NCBI GenBank assembly: GCA_029255685.2
Contig: CM055318.2
Location: forward strand, 27,826,001-27,890,000
Origin: Silene conica
Lineage: Eukaryota > Streptophyta > Magnoliopsida > Caryophyllales > Caryophyllaceae
Length of the DNA stretch: 64,000 nucleotides
Direction: 5' to 3'
A program made the translations under genes and the position numbers. Within the stretch, counting starts at the first letter, position 1; every line of letters starts with the position of its first letter. Below, one piece after another: positions 45,529-58,016 of this stretch. Below the pieces are notes generated by a model that saw nothing but the letters and a program-made list of their open reading frames with translations, was not told the origin of the DNA and ran no database searches.

Positions 45529-45923
45529 TGATATCCGTCGTTGAGGGTGCCAAAGATAAAATTTATAATTTCCTAGCTTTAACTATATATAGAGAAAGTC
45601 AGGGTCGAAACACAAGGAGGTTGGGAGTGTTAATTGTTCTAAGTCAATGTCTTAGGGTAACAAGTTGGTCGGGGGTTTATGATTGTGTGTGGATTGTCAT
45701 TAACTCTAATGATAAAAATAAGACCAAGACTAAAATAAAGATGTGGAAAAACTATGATAAAAAGAGATGTTAGGATGATCGGTTCGTTATAGCTACGATG
45801 GCATATAGTCTAGGTCAACCTGTATTGCAGTCGTGTAAGGGGTATAACAAATCTTTCGGTCTATGTTATCTAATAGCTCCTTTCGGCCTATGCTATTAGT
45901 TCCTAGGTTTCACAAATATCAGG
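45529..45923 (-). repeat. 5' LTR remnant of element A
   Basis: On the plus strand it starts TGATATCCG, so it ends CGGATATCA in the element's sense. It runs to 45923, where the LTR of element G begins. CTTTCGG(T/C)CTATG words repeat at 45857 and 45886. The rest of this LTR should lie beyond element G. Confidence 0.65.
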
Positions 45924-46984
45924 TGTAATACTCCGTATTTTAGTGCATTTTATATTAATACTTAATGTTTATATTGATGTGTTGATAGTTAACATTGAAA
46001 AAACGAAAATTTATTCGATAATTAATTTATCGAATACGTGTTATTAATTTATCGGATACGTGTTATTAATTTATCGGATAAGTGTTTTATATTTTATTGT
46101 ATTTAGTGTAATGTCTGGTGTGGGTACTAGTTGCTAATCACGTTTAAGTAAGTGTCGTGGGCCTCGATTTGCGTGCCACCAAAGTAGCCCACACTTCGTC
46201 AATCACATAAACTAACACAAACACATACTACCTCATTTGTCTGCCGCCTAATAGAACACCTACCCTAACCCTAATCTAGACCTATCGACACTCACACTCA
46301 CAAGAATTCCTGCCGCCACATCTGTGTTTGCAATGGAGGGGTTTTCACGGTGGTCAAATGGTGCCAAGGGTGGTCGTTCACGCGAGAAAGGAGGTACACC
46401 CACCTGAACTATACCGTTTTCTCTGCTTCCTTCTTTACTTTTGTCAGTTTTAAATGTGTAAGTCATGATATTAGTTCCTGATCTTTGCCTAAAGTTGATC
46501 TATGAAGTTTAGTAGTCGTGTTTGTATCAGAATGGAGTCGTCTTTGACCACCGTTGACCGTCGTATGTGGTGTTTTTATCACTATGTCAGAGTTGGTTGC
46601 AAACGTTGTCAAAACAGAGTACTGAACACATGGGGTTTGCGTGTGATTTCGATCCTTATTCTATTCGCGTGTGTTCTGAGTACTAGGGCAGATAGATTTA
46701 AGGTAGTTAGGAGGTTTATGTGGTAATCGAGTGGGTTTCGTTTTGGGGTCTGGTACGTTAATAAATGGAGCAGTGTTTGTGGCAGCGGTTTTTGTGGGTT
46801 GTAGTCGGTCGTGGGGGTAGCGTCGACGACAACCACTGATCTTCCAGGAACCACCAGGGCTCAGTGGCGAGCCTGGTGGTGTTTCTGGCGAGGTCAGCGA
46901 TGGCCGTTGGTGCTGGAGGAGGTGTTTGTCACGGTGGGGCTGGTTGTTGCGTGTTGTGGTTTGCTCTTTCGTTTGGTGTTTCTA

Positions 46985-47120
46985 CAAGTCTTTTGTTGTT
47001 GTCTATTATTGTTATTAATAATATAATTATATTATTATTAGAATTGTTTTATTATCTTTGTTATTGTTTTATTATTTTTCTTATTGTTTATTATTATTAA
47101 TGGTATTATTATTGGGATTT
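46985..47120. repeat. TTA/ATT-rich microsatellite in the LTR of element G
   Basis: An interrupted run of TTA/ATT triplets at a position comparable to the (TTA)n runs of the D LTRs. Confidence 0.75.
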
Positions 47121-47684
47121 GGTAAATTATGTTATTGGTATTATTATTATTTGTTGTTTTAAAATGTTCATATTGGTGTTAGCTAGTAAGTTGATTATTC
47201 TTATTAAAGCTATTGTTGTTTATGATTGATTATTAGTATATGGTAACTTGTTAATAATGTTTTATGGTTAGTTAATGTATTTGGTTATGAGTAATTTCGT
47301 GATATTATATTGTGACAATTATTTATCTGGTTAAGATTAATAGATGAGAACATGATCAATAATTTTGTGGTATTGTCATTTTGGGCGAGGTTCCTATTTC
47401 GGGAAAGTTTCTATTACAGGAAACTTTCCACTTTTAGAAAGTTACTCTGTTTGGAATCCTTACTATTCTAGGACAGGGGTTAATATTGTTATATAATATA
47501 TGTTTATGTGACAGTTTCCGCGTGGAATATTTCTAACAGCTGCTTAATTATCTTTCTGCAATATTAAGGTAGGGGAACAACTGTGAACCCGTTTATGATA
47601 TGAGATGTGATTATTAGCTGTTGTGAGTTTTATACTTCATATTGAATGTTAATTTTGTAATGTTATTAATTGGCTATATATCCC

Positions 47685-47965
47685 TTCTGATGCGGAAGTG
47701 CGGTATTGGGTCTTGTGATATGGAGCGGAGGTATTGAGACTTGTGATATGGAGTGGTGTGATATTGGGTCTTGTGATATGGAGCGGAGGTATTGAGACTT
47801 GTGATATGGAGTGGTGTGATATTGGGTCTTGTGATATGGAGTGGAGATATTGGGACTGGTGATATGGAGTGTGGTGATATTGGGTCTTGTGATATGGAGT
47901 GGAGATATTGGGTCTTGTGATATGGAGTGGAGTTATTGGGTCTTGTGATATGGAGATGGAGGAAG
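47685..47965. repeat. Minisatellite in the LTR of element G
   Basis: About ten units of 25-32 bases with the core TTGTGATATGGAG, alternating GGGTC and GAGAC starts. A ~57-base two-unit block is repeated nearly exactly at 47715-47830. It is homologous to the arrays of D but longer. Confidence 0.85.
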
Positions 47966-48348
47966 ATGCAATTCTATTGTTGTTATGTTTTATCTATTTG
48001 CCTAGTCAACCTCGTGGTTGACCCTGTGTATTCGTGTGTCACTTTTGATGATCCGTGATGGGGAGCAGCTTTGACAGGAAAGATGGTGCTGTGGGAGCAT
48101 GGGATGGCGTGAGCACTTGGATGGACCGACTTAGAATTGGATCACACACTTGGAAGTTATCAGTTGTATTTTAGTTTCCGCTGTGTAGTATTTGTAACAT
48201 TAAAGTTTAAATTTTATCAATTTTATAAAAAGTACTTTGGTTGTTTTACTTTGGTATTCACTACCTCGGTCATTCTGAGATGGTAACAGTCCTATTTATT
48301 TGAGAATGTCTAGCTAAAGGCTCTTATATAAATGGGGGTGTTACAATG

Positions 48349-48360
48349 TGGTATCAGAGT
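48349..48360 (+). promoter_or_regulatory. Primer binding site of element G
   Basis: TGGTATCAGAG three bases after the LTR end, as in element D. Confidence 0.8.
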
Positions 48361-49999
48361 GAACGATCCTCAGGCCTAAACCAAATGAATAATAATGAAC
48401 GTACGAAGAGTCAAATAAAATGAACCTCGAGATGAAACTGATAGGAGCCCCAAAAAGGAACGGGATGAGTTAGGGGCCCCCTCACACCAGACCATGGGCC
48501 CTTTCGGTTCTGTCTCGGGAACCCAATGAAAGTAATTGAAGAGTGGGGTAGACTATATAGTGACCTAGTTATATTGTACTAACGTTCTTGCAGGAGAAGA
48601 ATGAGGTAAGTAATATGTGAGTTATGATTAATGATGTGGTTGGAAGGATATGTGTGATATGAAATATGATTTGATCTGGATGATTGAATCGAAATTTTCA
48701 GAGTTTGGAGGTGTATTTTTTGAGCAATAGTTAAGGGTGATGTGATCATATGATTTTGGTATTTTGAAATGTTTATACGATTATCTGATATTTAAATGAC
48801 TATCGTTATTATATGATGATATTGGTGTTCAAGTCCTTGTAAAGACAGGTAATTCTGTTGATCTTATCATATGTTATGGTAATCCATGTCTAGTGATATG
48901 CGAAATGTGTTGCCCTAAGCTATGAATGTATATAGTTATGTGTTGCATATAACGTACTTAAAATTTTATGCCTATTATACGCATTTAAATTCGTTATGAA
49001 GTTAGTCATCAATAAGGGATACGTAGTAGTCCCTAGTTTATATTTCCGTACTTGGATAAGTTGTGATTGTGCGATGGTAGAAACTAATTTATTTAGATAC
49101 ACATGTATAACTATCAAGTTATTTAGTTGATCCTGTTTTCAGTTTCGAAAACTTTACTGTGTTTTAGATGACAACTACAATTGAAATGAGGAATGAATGT
49201 TAATATCGTACAGAGTGATGTCTATGCTTTGATTGTCAACGTGTTTTGGAATAAGAAAGGTTGAGTTTCGATGTACTAATGTGAAATTGCAAAGGAACCA
49301 AAATTTTAGTAAATTTTCAGAATGTTACCTAGTTTGTACGGGCTGTCATTTTACATGTGTTCCAAGTATGAGTATGACAATTTTAATTATGATAACCTTC
49401 TAAGTTGGTTTTACAATGCTTTTGGTTTCATGTTAATAGAAGTTATATTTTGAGAGAAATAAATCTTTTAGTTGACAGTGGTCAGATTGTTACTGCACAG
49501 TTCCGTTTTGACCCATGTTTTTGTAAAGGATGTCATTTAAAACGTTTTTACTTTTTATGTATAATTCCAACTCCACTGTTTAGAATATTCGTTCACGTTT
49601 TCAAAATGATAAGCCATGTAAAATCTTATCGATTCGTTATTTAATTGTAATTTTTGCAATTGCCCAATTTTCCGATAAATTGCTGTAAAGTACCTGTCCA
49701 GACCAATTGAGTTGTAAAAATTGTTATAAATAATCCTCTTGAAATATGCGTTCGATTCTTTTTCCTATGGCTATCTATTTCTTTAAATTTTCTAAAAACT
49801 ATAATAGCTCGCAAGATAGCTAAGCGGTTATTTAATTAGGATTTTCGCAAGTTGCTGCATAATGTTTAATTGGTGAAATTGTGAGTTATGTAAGTTTCAT
49901 ATAAAGGTTTAATCAAAATTGAATTTTGTGATGTGACCACGTGATATCCTGTTATGACACTAATAACATGAATAGTAGGCATATGATATGAATATGAAC
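48361..49999 (+). other. Leader and non-coding interior of element G
   Basis: The first ~180 bases align with the leader of D (GAACGATCCTCAGGCCTAA, AGGGGCCCCCTCACACC). Beyond about 48560 the sequence is AT-rich with no ORF longer than about 80 codons that shows any family pattern. TGAAC at 49995-49999 is the left target duplication of Athila H. Confidence 0.6.
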
Positions 50000-50380
50000 T
50001 GATATGCTCTATTTTTATATACTTTTCATCCCCATTTTAGCTCATGTTTTATCATCGTTTACATTATTCTTCAATGTTTATTGAGCTAATTCCGTGTTCT
50101 AGGTAATTTGTATGTGGTTTAGCGGTTTTTGTAGGAATTTCATATTTCTCTTACATTTTTGACATTTACCAAGCATCGGAGCTAAACAAAGTCGAGACAA
50201 GCATTTTCCGAGTGGTAGAAGTGACGAAAAAAAGAAGAAAGTCAACAAAAAAAGTCAACACTTGAAGATCAAATGTGCAAAGCATGACAACATCGATCAT
50301 TACATCATTCTTGCAACGTCATCCAAGAACTCAAAGTGTAAACAATTGAGGAAATGCGGAGAATGAAGACACTGTTTTGA

Positions 50381-50489
50381 CCCCGGTCGGGGTGGGCTGC
50401 CCCGGTATACCGGGGTGGCTTTGATCTCGCTGTTTTTGGACTAGATTCATGGAATGCAATCATCATGTTCTTGCCCCGGTCCGGGGTGG
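50381..50489. repeat. GC-rich palindrome cassette in the 5' LTR of Athila H
   Basis: Three near-palindromes, each of the form CCCCGG-n-CGGGGTGG, at 50381-50395, 50400-50418 and 50474-50489, just upstream of the TATA box. The 3' LTR holds the same set at 61472, 61491 and 61565 with one change in each of the last two. Confidence 0.85.
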
Positions 50490-50516
50490 CTGTAATCTAC
50501 CCTGCCTCCTCATCAC

Positions 50517-50529
50517 TATATATACCCCT
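50517..50529 (+). promoter_or_regulatory. TATA box in the 5' LTR of Athila H
   Basis: CTATATATACCCC, conserved at 61607-61619 in the 3' LTR. Confidence 0.65.
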
Positions 50530-51492
50530 TGATTTCATTCATTTGGAGGCATCAATCAATGAAGAACTTTTAGAATCAATTTTTAGAATCATTTTTAGGC
50601 ATCATTAAGCTACATTAAGCTTGTATCAAATGACTTTAAATCCTAGTTTATTTTCTTTATTAAAGTAGTTCTTTATTTATTCAAGCATTTCCCGAAGCTA
50701 TTCGTATTTCATCTTCCGAGTTCTTATTCCTTTAATTTCCGGTATTATCTTTCTTTACGGTTTTATTTCGTTATCGTCATCATGTCTATCTTAATTAATA
50801 AAATTGATAATCTAGTTCACAAAGCCATGTGTGAGTAGTTTTTATATCTAGGGGAGGGAAACCATGCTAGAATAGTTGTTAGGTCATGTTAAATTATCGA
50901 TTTTGCATTATCATATTGTTGATTATATACATGCTTGTTTCATTTGATTAATATATCATTATTGACCATGATTATTGATAAATCATTATTCTCATCCTAA
51001 GATCGAAAGCCGGGATAGAACTTGATCAATCGATAGTTGTAGTCGTATTCGTAATTGTTAATTGTGTTGTTCTTATCCTAAGATCGAAAGTTGGGATAAA
51101 ATTAGGCATGGCATGTTATAGTATTTTGTTCCAATGTACGCGAGAGCTAATTGGTAATCAATCTATGGTTAAACTCTAGGCCGAGAGGAAATTGTTATAA
51201 ACCTAATCAACTATTGACAATGTATTTCTTTAATTTGACATGACTAAGCTCCTATATGCATGTGTAACCCCAATCCCCTAGATTCTTCCCTATAATCGTT
51301 TACATCTTCATTTTTCATTACTGTTTTACCTTAGTTAATCCAAATCATAACCAAATTCTTGTGACCAAATCACAATTACATTTCCGTCTCCCTGTGGTTC
51401 GACCCCTTCTTCCCTATCTACATTAATTTGTATGTTAGTCAAGTCTAGGGACTTTTATCTTTGTTAGGTGTGCGACCTAGCCTGTCAAATTT

Positions 51493-51507
51493 TGGCGCCA
51501 TTGCCAT
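51493..51507 (+). promoter_or_regulatory. tRNA-Asp primer binding site of Athila H
   Basis: TGGCGCCATTGCCAT, five bases inside the LTR. The canonical site TGGCGCCGTTGCC differs at one base. Confidence 0.85.
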
Positions 51508-51619
51508 GGACGCACGGTTTTATTTTTGTGATTAGTAGAATTCTATCTTGTTTTCTTTTGTCTTAGGAACACTTGTTCCTTGAGACCGTTACTTACGATC
51601 TCCCCTAGGTTGTTGTCTT

Positions 51620-53467
51620 ATGCCCAGGTCCTCTCGAATTGGTGAACTTCTTCCCGTTGATCCCGAACCCGAGAAGTCTTTGCGTAGGATATTACGCTTC
51701 CTTAAGGAGATTTCCGAAGCCGTAACTCTTGCGGACCTTGATAATATTCCGAGTTTTTATCTAGAGGATCTCAGAATTCTTGAGAAAGAAGCCTCTACTT
51801 CTCAACCCACAAAAGAAAAGATGGTGCGTTTGTCTGATCACTCCAAGCCCACTGCGGCTATGCTCCCAAGAGGAATAGTCACGTCTCAAATTGGTGCGGT
51901 AAATTTTGAAATCAAGCCGGCCTTTATAAGCATTGTTGAAAGAAAACAGTTTGGGGGAACTCCTACGGAAGACCCCAACTTCCATGTAAAGATTTTTTGT
52001 GACTATTGCTCCATGATTCGGCAACCGGGTGTCACACAAGAGCAAATAAGAGAGATAGTTTTCCCTTTTTCCCTAAAGGACAAGGCCAAAGTTTGGATAA
52101 ATAGCCTTGATCGAGTTGCATTGGGAATCAACGATTGGGATAGTCTAGCCCTTGCATTCTATCAAAAGTATTTCCCTCCTGAGAAAACACAACAACTAAG
52201 GAGTTAAATCACCGGTTTTCGCCAAAATGGTCATGAAAGTCTACATGAGGCATGGGAAAGGTACAAAGAACTTCAAAGGGAATGTCCTCATCATGGTTTG
52301 GATTCATGGTTCCTTGCCATCACGTTCTACAATGGGTGTTGTGCAGAGTCTCGTCGAGTTCTGGACTCCGCGAACAATGGGAGATTCGATAACATAGATG
52401 TGGAGTTAGCTCACTCTACCATAGAATCTATGGCGGTGCACGACTCTCAATTTGTCAACTCCAGGAACATCCCAATAAAGGCAAAGGAATAAAATCCCGG
52501 AATTGCTCTCTTGAAAGCTCAAGTAGCTCTTCTCCAAAGACAAGTCGACAATCAAGGATCCAGTTCCTCTCAACCTCATGAACAAGTAAACGTGACAAGT
52601 CAAGTTGTGGTATGTGAAGCTTGTGGAAGTGCGGGACACGGATTCCAAGAGTGTAGAAGTAATATGGAACAAGTCAATGCCTACCAAAGCTTTAGGCAAA
52701 ATTTCAACCCTTTTTCCAACACCTACAATCCGGGTACAAAGTTCCATCCAAACTTCTCCTACAAAAGTACAAATGTCCTTAACCCACTACCACCAAAACC
52801 ACCACAAAATACTGCACCACCGGGTTTCCAAAATCAAGGACAAAAGAACCAATTTCAATAAAACTTCCAACCATTCCCTCAACAACAATTCCAAAATCAA
52901 CAACCATTCCCTCAACAATTTCAAAACCCTTCACAAAATTCACCACCATTCCAAAACCCCTAAAATCAACAAAGTCAACCCTCACATCCACAACAATTGA
53001 GTGAGATAGAAAGTCTATTGGCACAAGTGGCCGAGACACAAAGGAACATGGTCCTTCACATTCAAAAGACTGATCAAGCTAGAGATGCTTCAATCAAAAT
53101 GCTTGAGACACAAATTGCTCAACTTGCTACTTCCAACCCTCAAAGACAACAAGGCCAATTACCACCGCAAGGAGCGCAAGCTAACGCTGTCGCTTTAAGG
53201 AGTGGTACTACCTATGAGGGACCCCAAATGCCCAATGAAGAAAATGATCAAATGGGTAAGAAAGATGACGTTGGGAACAAGGCTACTAGCTCTAAAGAAG
53301 TTGAGAAGGAGCCCGAACAAATCAATGAGCCTGTGTTGGTAGAGAATGAGGAAGAGCCCCCAAAGGGTAAGGATAAAGCTAAGGAGCCAGAAAAGATTCA
53401 AATGCCTTTTCCCCATAGGTTGGCAAGAGCTCACAAGGAAACTCAATTTGGTAAGTTCATGAGGTAG
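51620..53467 (+). pseudogene. Athila H gag, one frame with four stops
   Basis: ATG 51620 opens MPRSSRIGELLPVDPEPEKS. The retrotrans_gag core is clear (DPNFHVKIFCDYCSMIRQPG, IREIVFPFSLKDKAKVWINS, DSLALAFYQKYFPPEKT, then GHESLHEAWERYKELQRECP after the first stop). A knuckle CEACGSAGHGFQEC (C-x2-C-x4-H-x4-C) lies near 52613-52654, followed by a Gln/Asn/Pro/Phe-rich repeat region and a coiled coil (EIESLLAQVAETQRNMVLHI). TAA stops interrupt the same frame at 52205, 52490, 52859 and near 52962. All four are TAA where Gln (CAA) would be plausible. The frame ends at 53467 by a one-base loss that puts protease in another frame. Confidence 0.85.
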
Positions 53468-54270
53468 TGAAAAACCTACAGTTAACAATCCCTTTTACCG
53501 AGTTAATCACCCAAGTCCCCTTATACACCAAATTCATGAAAGACATCTTAACTAGGAAAAGGACAATAGATAGCGTTGAAACCTTGGCCTTCACCGCCGA
53601 GTGTAGTGCCCTTTTACAAAACTTGTCTCCACCTAAGTTAAAAGATCCAGGAAGTTTTTCAATCCCATGCACCATTGGTACCTATACTATCGACAAAGCT
53701 CTTTGCGATTTAGGTGCTAGTGTTAGTGTCATGCCATTTTCCATTTGTGAGAGATTAAACATAAGAGAGTTAAAATGTACTAGTGTCACCTTGCAAATGG
53801 CAGACCGTTCTGTAAAACACCCTCTAGGTGTTTTGGAGGATGTTCCCGTCAAAGTCGGCAAATTTTTCATTCCGGTTGACTTTATTGTTCTTGATATCGC
53901 TGAAGATTCACAAATCCCAATTATTTTGGGAAGGCCATTTTTACATACCGCAGGTGCAGTCATCGGTGTTAAAAACGGTAAATTGACTTTGGAAGTTGGT
54001 GATGACAAAGTGACTTACAATTTAAACAATATTGTGAAAAGTCCAATGTTAGAAGAACCATGCTATTCCATAGAGGTCTCAGATGTAATTGATATTATTG
54101 TGGAAGATTCATTGCCCCGATCCTTGAGCAAGGATCCATTGGAGGCTCTTTTGTTGCTAGAATGTTTTGCAGGTGATGATGACATTGATGGTGATGAGAT
54201 AGATGCTTTGGAGTTGGAGCTCGATGGAGAGGAGCTAGCCTTGGAGGAAAACTCTAATTTCATAGGTTAG
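53467..54270 (+). pseudogene. Athila H aspartic protease region
   Basis: The open 267-residue frame contains the Athila protease motif CTIGTYTIDKALCDLGASVS (catalytic Asp in DLGAS, near 53708), PVDFIVLDIAEDSQIPIILG and GRPFLHTAGAVIGV, then an acidic spacer. It ends at TAG 54268-54270, after which the same frame continues into reverse transcriptase, so the stop is a mutation within the polyprotein. Confidence 0.85.
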
Positions 54271-57209
54271 GTTGCTACTTCTACTACGATCGAGGTACAA
54301 AAACCCGAACTAAAGCCCCTCCCATTAAATTTAAAGTATGCTTTTCTAGATGAATCAGAAATGTGTCCAATCATTGTAAGCACCCATCTAGATGAAGGTC
54401 AAGTGTCTAGGTTGTTAGAGGTATTAAGAACCCATAAGAAGGCTATAGGCTATGCACTTGATGATTTGAAGGGAATAAGCCCCGATTTTTGTATGCATAG
54501 GATTCACCTAGAAGAGGATCATAAGCCATGTATACAAGGTCAACGTCGCTTAAACCCAAACATGCAAGAAGTTGTCAAAAAAGAGGTCATGAAACTCTTG
54601 GATGCGGGAATTATCTATGCAATTTCCGACTCCAAATGGGTTAGTCCGGTCCAAGTGGTCCCAAAGAAAGGAGGGACCAGAGTAGTCAAAAATGATAAAG
54701 ATGAACTCATCCCTACTCGTGTTGTGACGGGATGGCGCATGTGTATTGACTATAGGAGGTTGAACTTAGCTACTAAGAAAGACCACTATCCCTTACCGTT
54801 CATTGACCAAATGTTGGAGAGGTTGGCATGTCATAAGTACTTTTGCTACTTAGATGGTTATTCGGGATTCTTCCAAATACCCATTCATCCCGATGACCAA
54901 GAAAAGACCACTTTCACTTGTCCTTATGGTAACTTTGCTTACCGTAGGATGCCTTTTGGTCTATGTAATGCCCCCGCAACCTTCCAACGTTGCATGACTA
55001 GTATTTTTTCAGATTTCATTGAGTCCATCATGGAATTTTTTATGGATGATTTTAGTTTCTATGGCACTACATTTGATGCTTGCTTGGCCAACTTAACTAA
55101 GGTCTTGAAAAGATGTGAAGAAGTGGACTTAGTTTTGAATTGGGAAAAGTGCCACTTCATGGTAAATGAAGGAGTGGTACTCGGTCATCTTGTTTCGGAA
55201 AGAGGTATAGAGGTGGACCGTGCCAAGGTCCAAGTAATTGAGCAACTTCCCCCTCCAATAAATGTCAAAGGTATAATAAGTTTTCTCGGACACGCGGGAT
55301 TTTACCGCCGTTTTATAAAGGATTTCTCCAAAATTGCAAAGCCTCTTACCGAGCTCCTTTTGAAGGATGCTCCATTCATTTTTACTGATGCTTGTCTTGA
55401 GTCTTTTAACAGGATTAAGGAAGCTTTAATTTCAGCACCCATCATCCAATCACCAGATTGGAGTTTGCCATTTGAAGTAATGTGCGATGCTAGTGACTAT
55501 GCGGTGGGTGCCGTTCTTGGGCAAAGGAAAGATAAGGTGCTTCATGCCATTTACTATGCAAGTAAAACATTGGATGCAGCTCAAGTCAATTATGCCACTA
55601 CCGAGAAGGAACTTCTTGCTATTGTCTATGCTCTAGAAAAGTTCCGTTCTTACTTGGTTGGTTCTAAGGTCATTATCCATACCGACCACGCCGCCTTGAA
55701 ACATCTACTTTCAAAGAAGGAGGCAAAGCCAAGGCTCATTAGATGGATCTTGCTTTTGCAAGAATTTGACCTTGAGATTCGTGACAAGAAAGGAGCTGAA
55801 AATGTTGTGGCCGATCACCTCTCCCGTTTGAGGTTTGATGATAAAGGTATTCATATACCTATTGATGATTCTTTTGCCGATGACTCCTTGATGATGGTCG
55901 AGGAAAATACACCATGGTATGCCGATATTGCCAACTATCTTGTTGGTCATGAGTTGCCACCTAAACTTTCATATCAAGAAAGAAAGAAGTTCATGCATGA
56001 TGCCAAATTCTATCTTTGGGATGATCCTCATTTGTTCAAACATTGCTCCGACGGGCTATATCGGAGATGCATCCCACAATGGGATGTGAAAGGAGTGTTA
56101 GAAGGTTGTCATTCTTCTCCTTACGGTGGTCACCATGGACCATCTAAAACCGTTGCTAAGATTTTGCAATCCGGTTTCTATTGGCCTACTATGTTCCAAG
56201 ATGCTAAGAATTTTGTGATGGCATGTGATGCTTGCCAAAGAACCGGATCTATTTCAAGAAGGCATGAAATGCCTCAAAATGGAATTCTTGAAGTTGGAAT
56301 TTTCGATGTATGGGGTATCGACTATCAAGGCCCTTTTCCTTCATCAAAAGGTAATCGTTATATTTTTGTAGCCGTTGATTACGTCTCCAAATGGGTAGAA
56401 GCAATTGCCACTCCCACTAATGATGCCCGTCATGTCATAAGATTGTTTAAGAAGGTCATATTCCCACACTTTGGTGTACCTAGAGCGGTGATTAGTGATC
56501 GCGTGGAACTCACTTTGGTGAAAAACAACTCGATACATTGCTTGCTAAGTACGGGGTTTTTCATAGAAGGGGTTTGGCCTACCATCCGCAAACGAGTGGC
56601 CAAGTCGAAGTTTCAAACCGTGAAATCAAATCCATTCTTGAAAAAGTTGTTGCCAAATCAAGGAAAGATTGGAGTACAAAGCTCGATGACACCTTGTGGG
56701 CATATAGGACCGCTTTCAAGACACCTATTGGCACTTCACCATATAGGTTGGTCTATGGAAAGGCTTGTCATTTGCCGATAAAAATGGAACAAAAAGCTTT
56801 TTTGGCTATCAAAGAGCTCAATTTTGATGCTACTATTTGTGGAGAGAAGAGATTATTGCAACTCAATGAACTCGATGAATTCCGGTTTCAAGCTTATGAA
56901 AGTTCCTGTCTTTACAAGGAAAAGACAAAACGGTGGCATGATAAGAAGATTCTCAAGAAGGATTTTGTGATTGATGATAAGGTATTATTGTTCAATTCTC
57001 GTTTGAAAATTTTTCCAGGAAAATTACTTTCAAGGTGGTCCGGCCCGTATACCGTCATTAATGTGAACAAGCTTGGTTTCGTCGAAGTGATGACTACGAA
57101 CGGCGAAAGATTCAAAGTCAATGGCCATCGGTTGAAAGTTTATCATGAGAATGCTGTTATCGGAGTAGTGGAGGAAGTTTTCTTGGAACTTCCGTCCATT
57201 CAAGCTTAA
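54271..57209 (+). pseudogene. Athila H reverse transcriptase, RNase H and integrase
   Basis: The frame 54361-56781 (806 residues) carries reverse transcriptase ([49 protein letters not shown] core as [30 protein letters not shown], catalytic [10 protein letters not shown]), RNase H ([57 protein letters not shown]) and integrase ([10 protein letters not shown]...[26 protein letters not shown]). A one-base loss near 56503, right after the second catalytic Asp in ISDR, shifts the rest into 56538-57209 ([40 protein letters not shown], and the C-terminal [15 protein letters not shown]). The product would copy and insert the element; here it needs two corrections, so it is inactive. Confidence 0.92.
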
Positions 57210-58016
57210 TTAATCGAAGACTCGTGACGTCTAGCAAGACTTAAAATTGTGATTCTCGGGAGGCAACCCGTGTTTGAATTTTTATTTTCCTTTTTGAATA
57301 ATTTTCCGGTTTAGGTAGTATAGGAATAAGTAGATATGTGGTATTTTGAATTGAATTTGCAGGTACCGTACGAGGAAAGAAGAAAAAAAGAAAGCTGAAA
57401 AGAAGAAGAGGGAGGCAGATCAAACTCACCCCGGTGGTCCGGGGCAAGCCACCCCGACCGGGGTCAAAGCAGCATCTCTTGGCAAATGCTAGAAAAATTG
57501 AAATTCGAAGAAAGAAAAAAATGAAGAAAACCCACCCCGAGGTACCGGGCGAGCTACCCCGACCGGGGCAGGAGCACTCACGCACGACTTTCTCCAAAAA
57601 CAAAGGTTGCTCGTTTTTTTTTTATTTCTATTCCTTCATTCTTATTTTCCTTTCTCTTTTCCTCCTCAAGGTAACTCTTTTCTCTCAATTTACTACTAAA
57701 TCTCATCTTAGCAATCATTCTTAAAGGGTTTCCACTTCTATTTCCACTCTCAAGTAAGTTATTTTACTCATACTACTCTAATTTATCCTTAAATTGCTTA
57801 GAAATTGAATTTTTCACTAACCCTAACTTCAAATTGGGGAAAATTGATTTTGCTCTTTTTCGGTGAAGAATTCAATTTCTAGTTTGAATTTATGCTTTGT
57901 AGAGTTAGTATATGTCTTTCCTAGTGTTAATTTCCCTTACTTGAGTGCCATTTACATAGTTTTAGCAAATTTGTAAGTTTCTTTATGGTTGGTATTTTTC
58001 TGAAATTTTCAAATTT
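57210..58016 (+). other. Spacer between pol and ORF-1 of Athila H with GC-rich palindromes
   Basis: About 800 bases with no supported ORF. Two blocks stand out: 57428-57465 (ACCCCGGTGGTCCGGGG...CCACCCCGACCGGGG) and 57533-57570 (ACCCCGAGGTACCGGG...CTACCCCGACCGGGG). They echo the LTR cassette at 50381-50489 in inverted form. The remainder is T-rich and may contain the promoter or intron for the downstream ORF. Confidence 0.65.

Larger units (their letters stand above)
44272..45923 (-). mobile_element. Gypsy element A (minus strand), 5' part with LTR remnant, primer site and gag-like ORF
   Basis: In the element's sense: an LTR ending GGATATCA (45529), a tRNA-Asp primer site, a gag-like ORF in two frames, then non-coding sequence to the Sirevirus insertion. 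After removing Sirevirus B it continues at 21949-20191. No protease or pol motif is seen in either half, so it resembles a large non-autonomous derivative of Athila/Tat-type elements. Its LTR is cut at 45923 by the LTR of element G. Confidence 0.7.
45924..48345 (+). repeat. 5' LTR of element G
   Basis: 2422 bases, ending AAATGGGGGTGTTACA like the LTRs of D. Shared landmarks are TTCCGCGTGGAA (about 47515), the GGGTCTTGTGATA minisatellite, GTTGACCCTGTGTATTCGTG (about 48013) and the terminal block. The first ~1 kb is largely different from D, so it is a related but distinct family. Confidence 0.8.
50000..51487 (+). repeat. 5' LTR of Athila H
   Basis: Starts TGATATGCTC and ends GCCTGTCA, 1488 bases. 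A TATA box (CTATATATACCCC) is at 50517-50529. GC-rich palindromes (CCCCGGTCGGGG at 50381, CCCCGGTATACCGGGG at 50400 and CCCCGGTCCGGGG at 50474) stand out against the AT-rich background. Confidence 0.92.
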
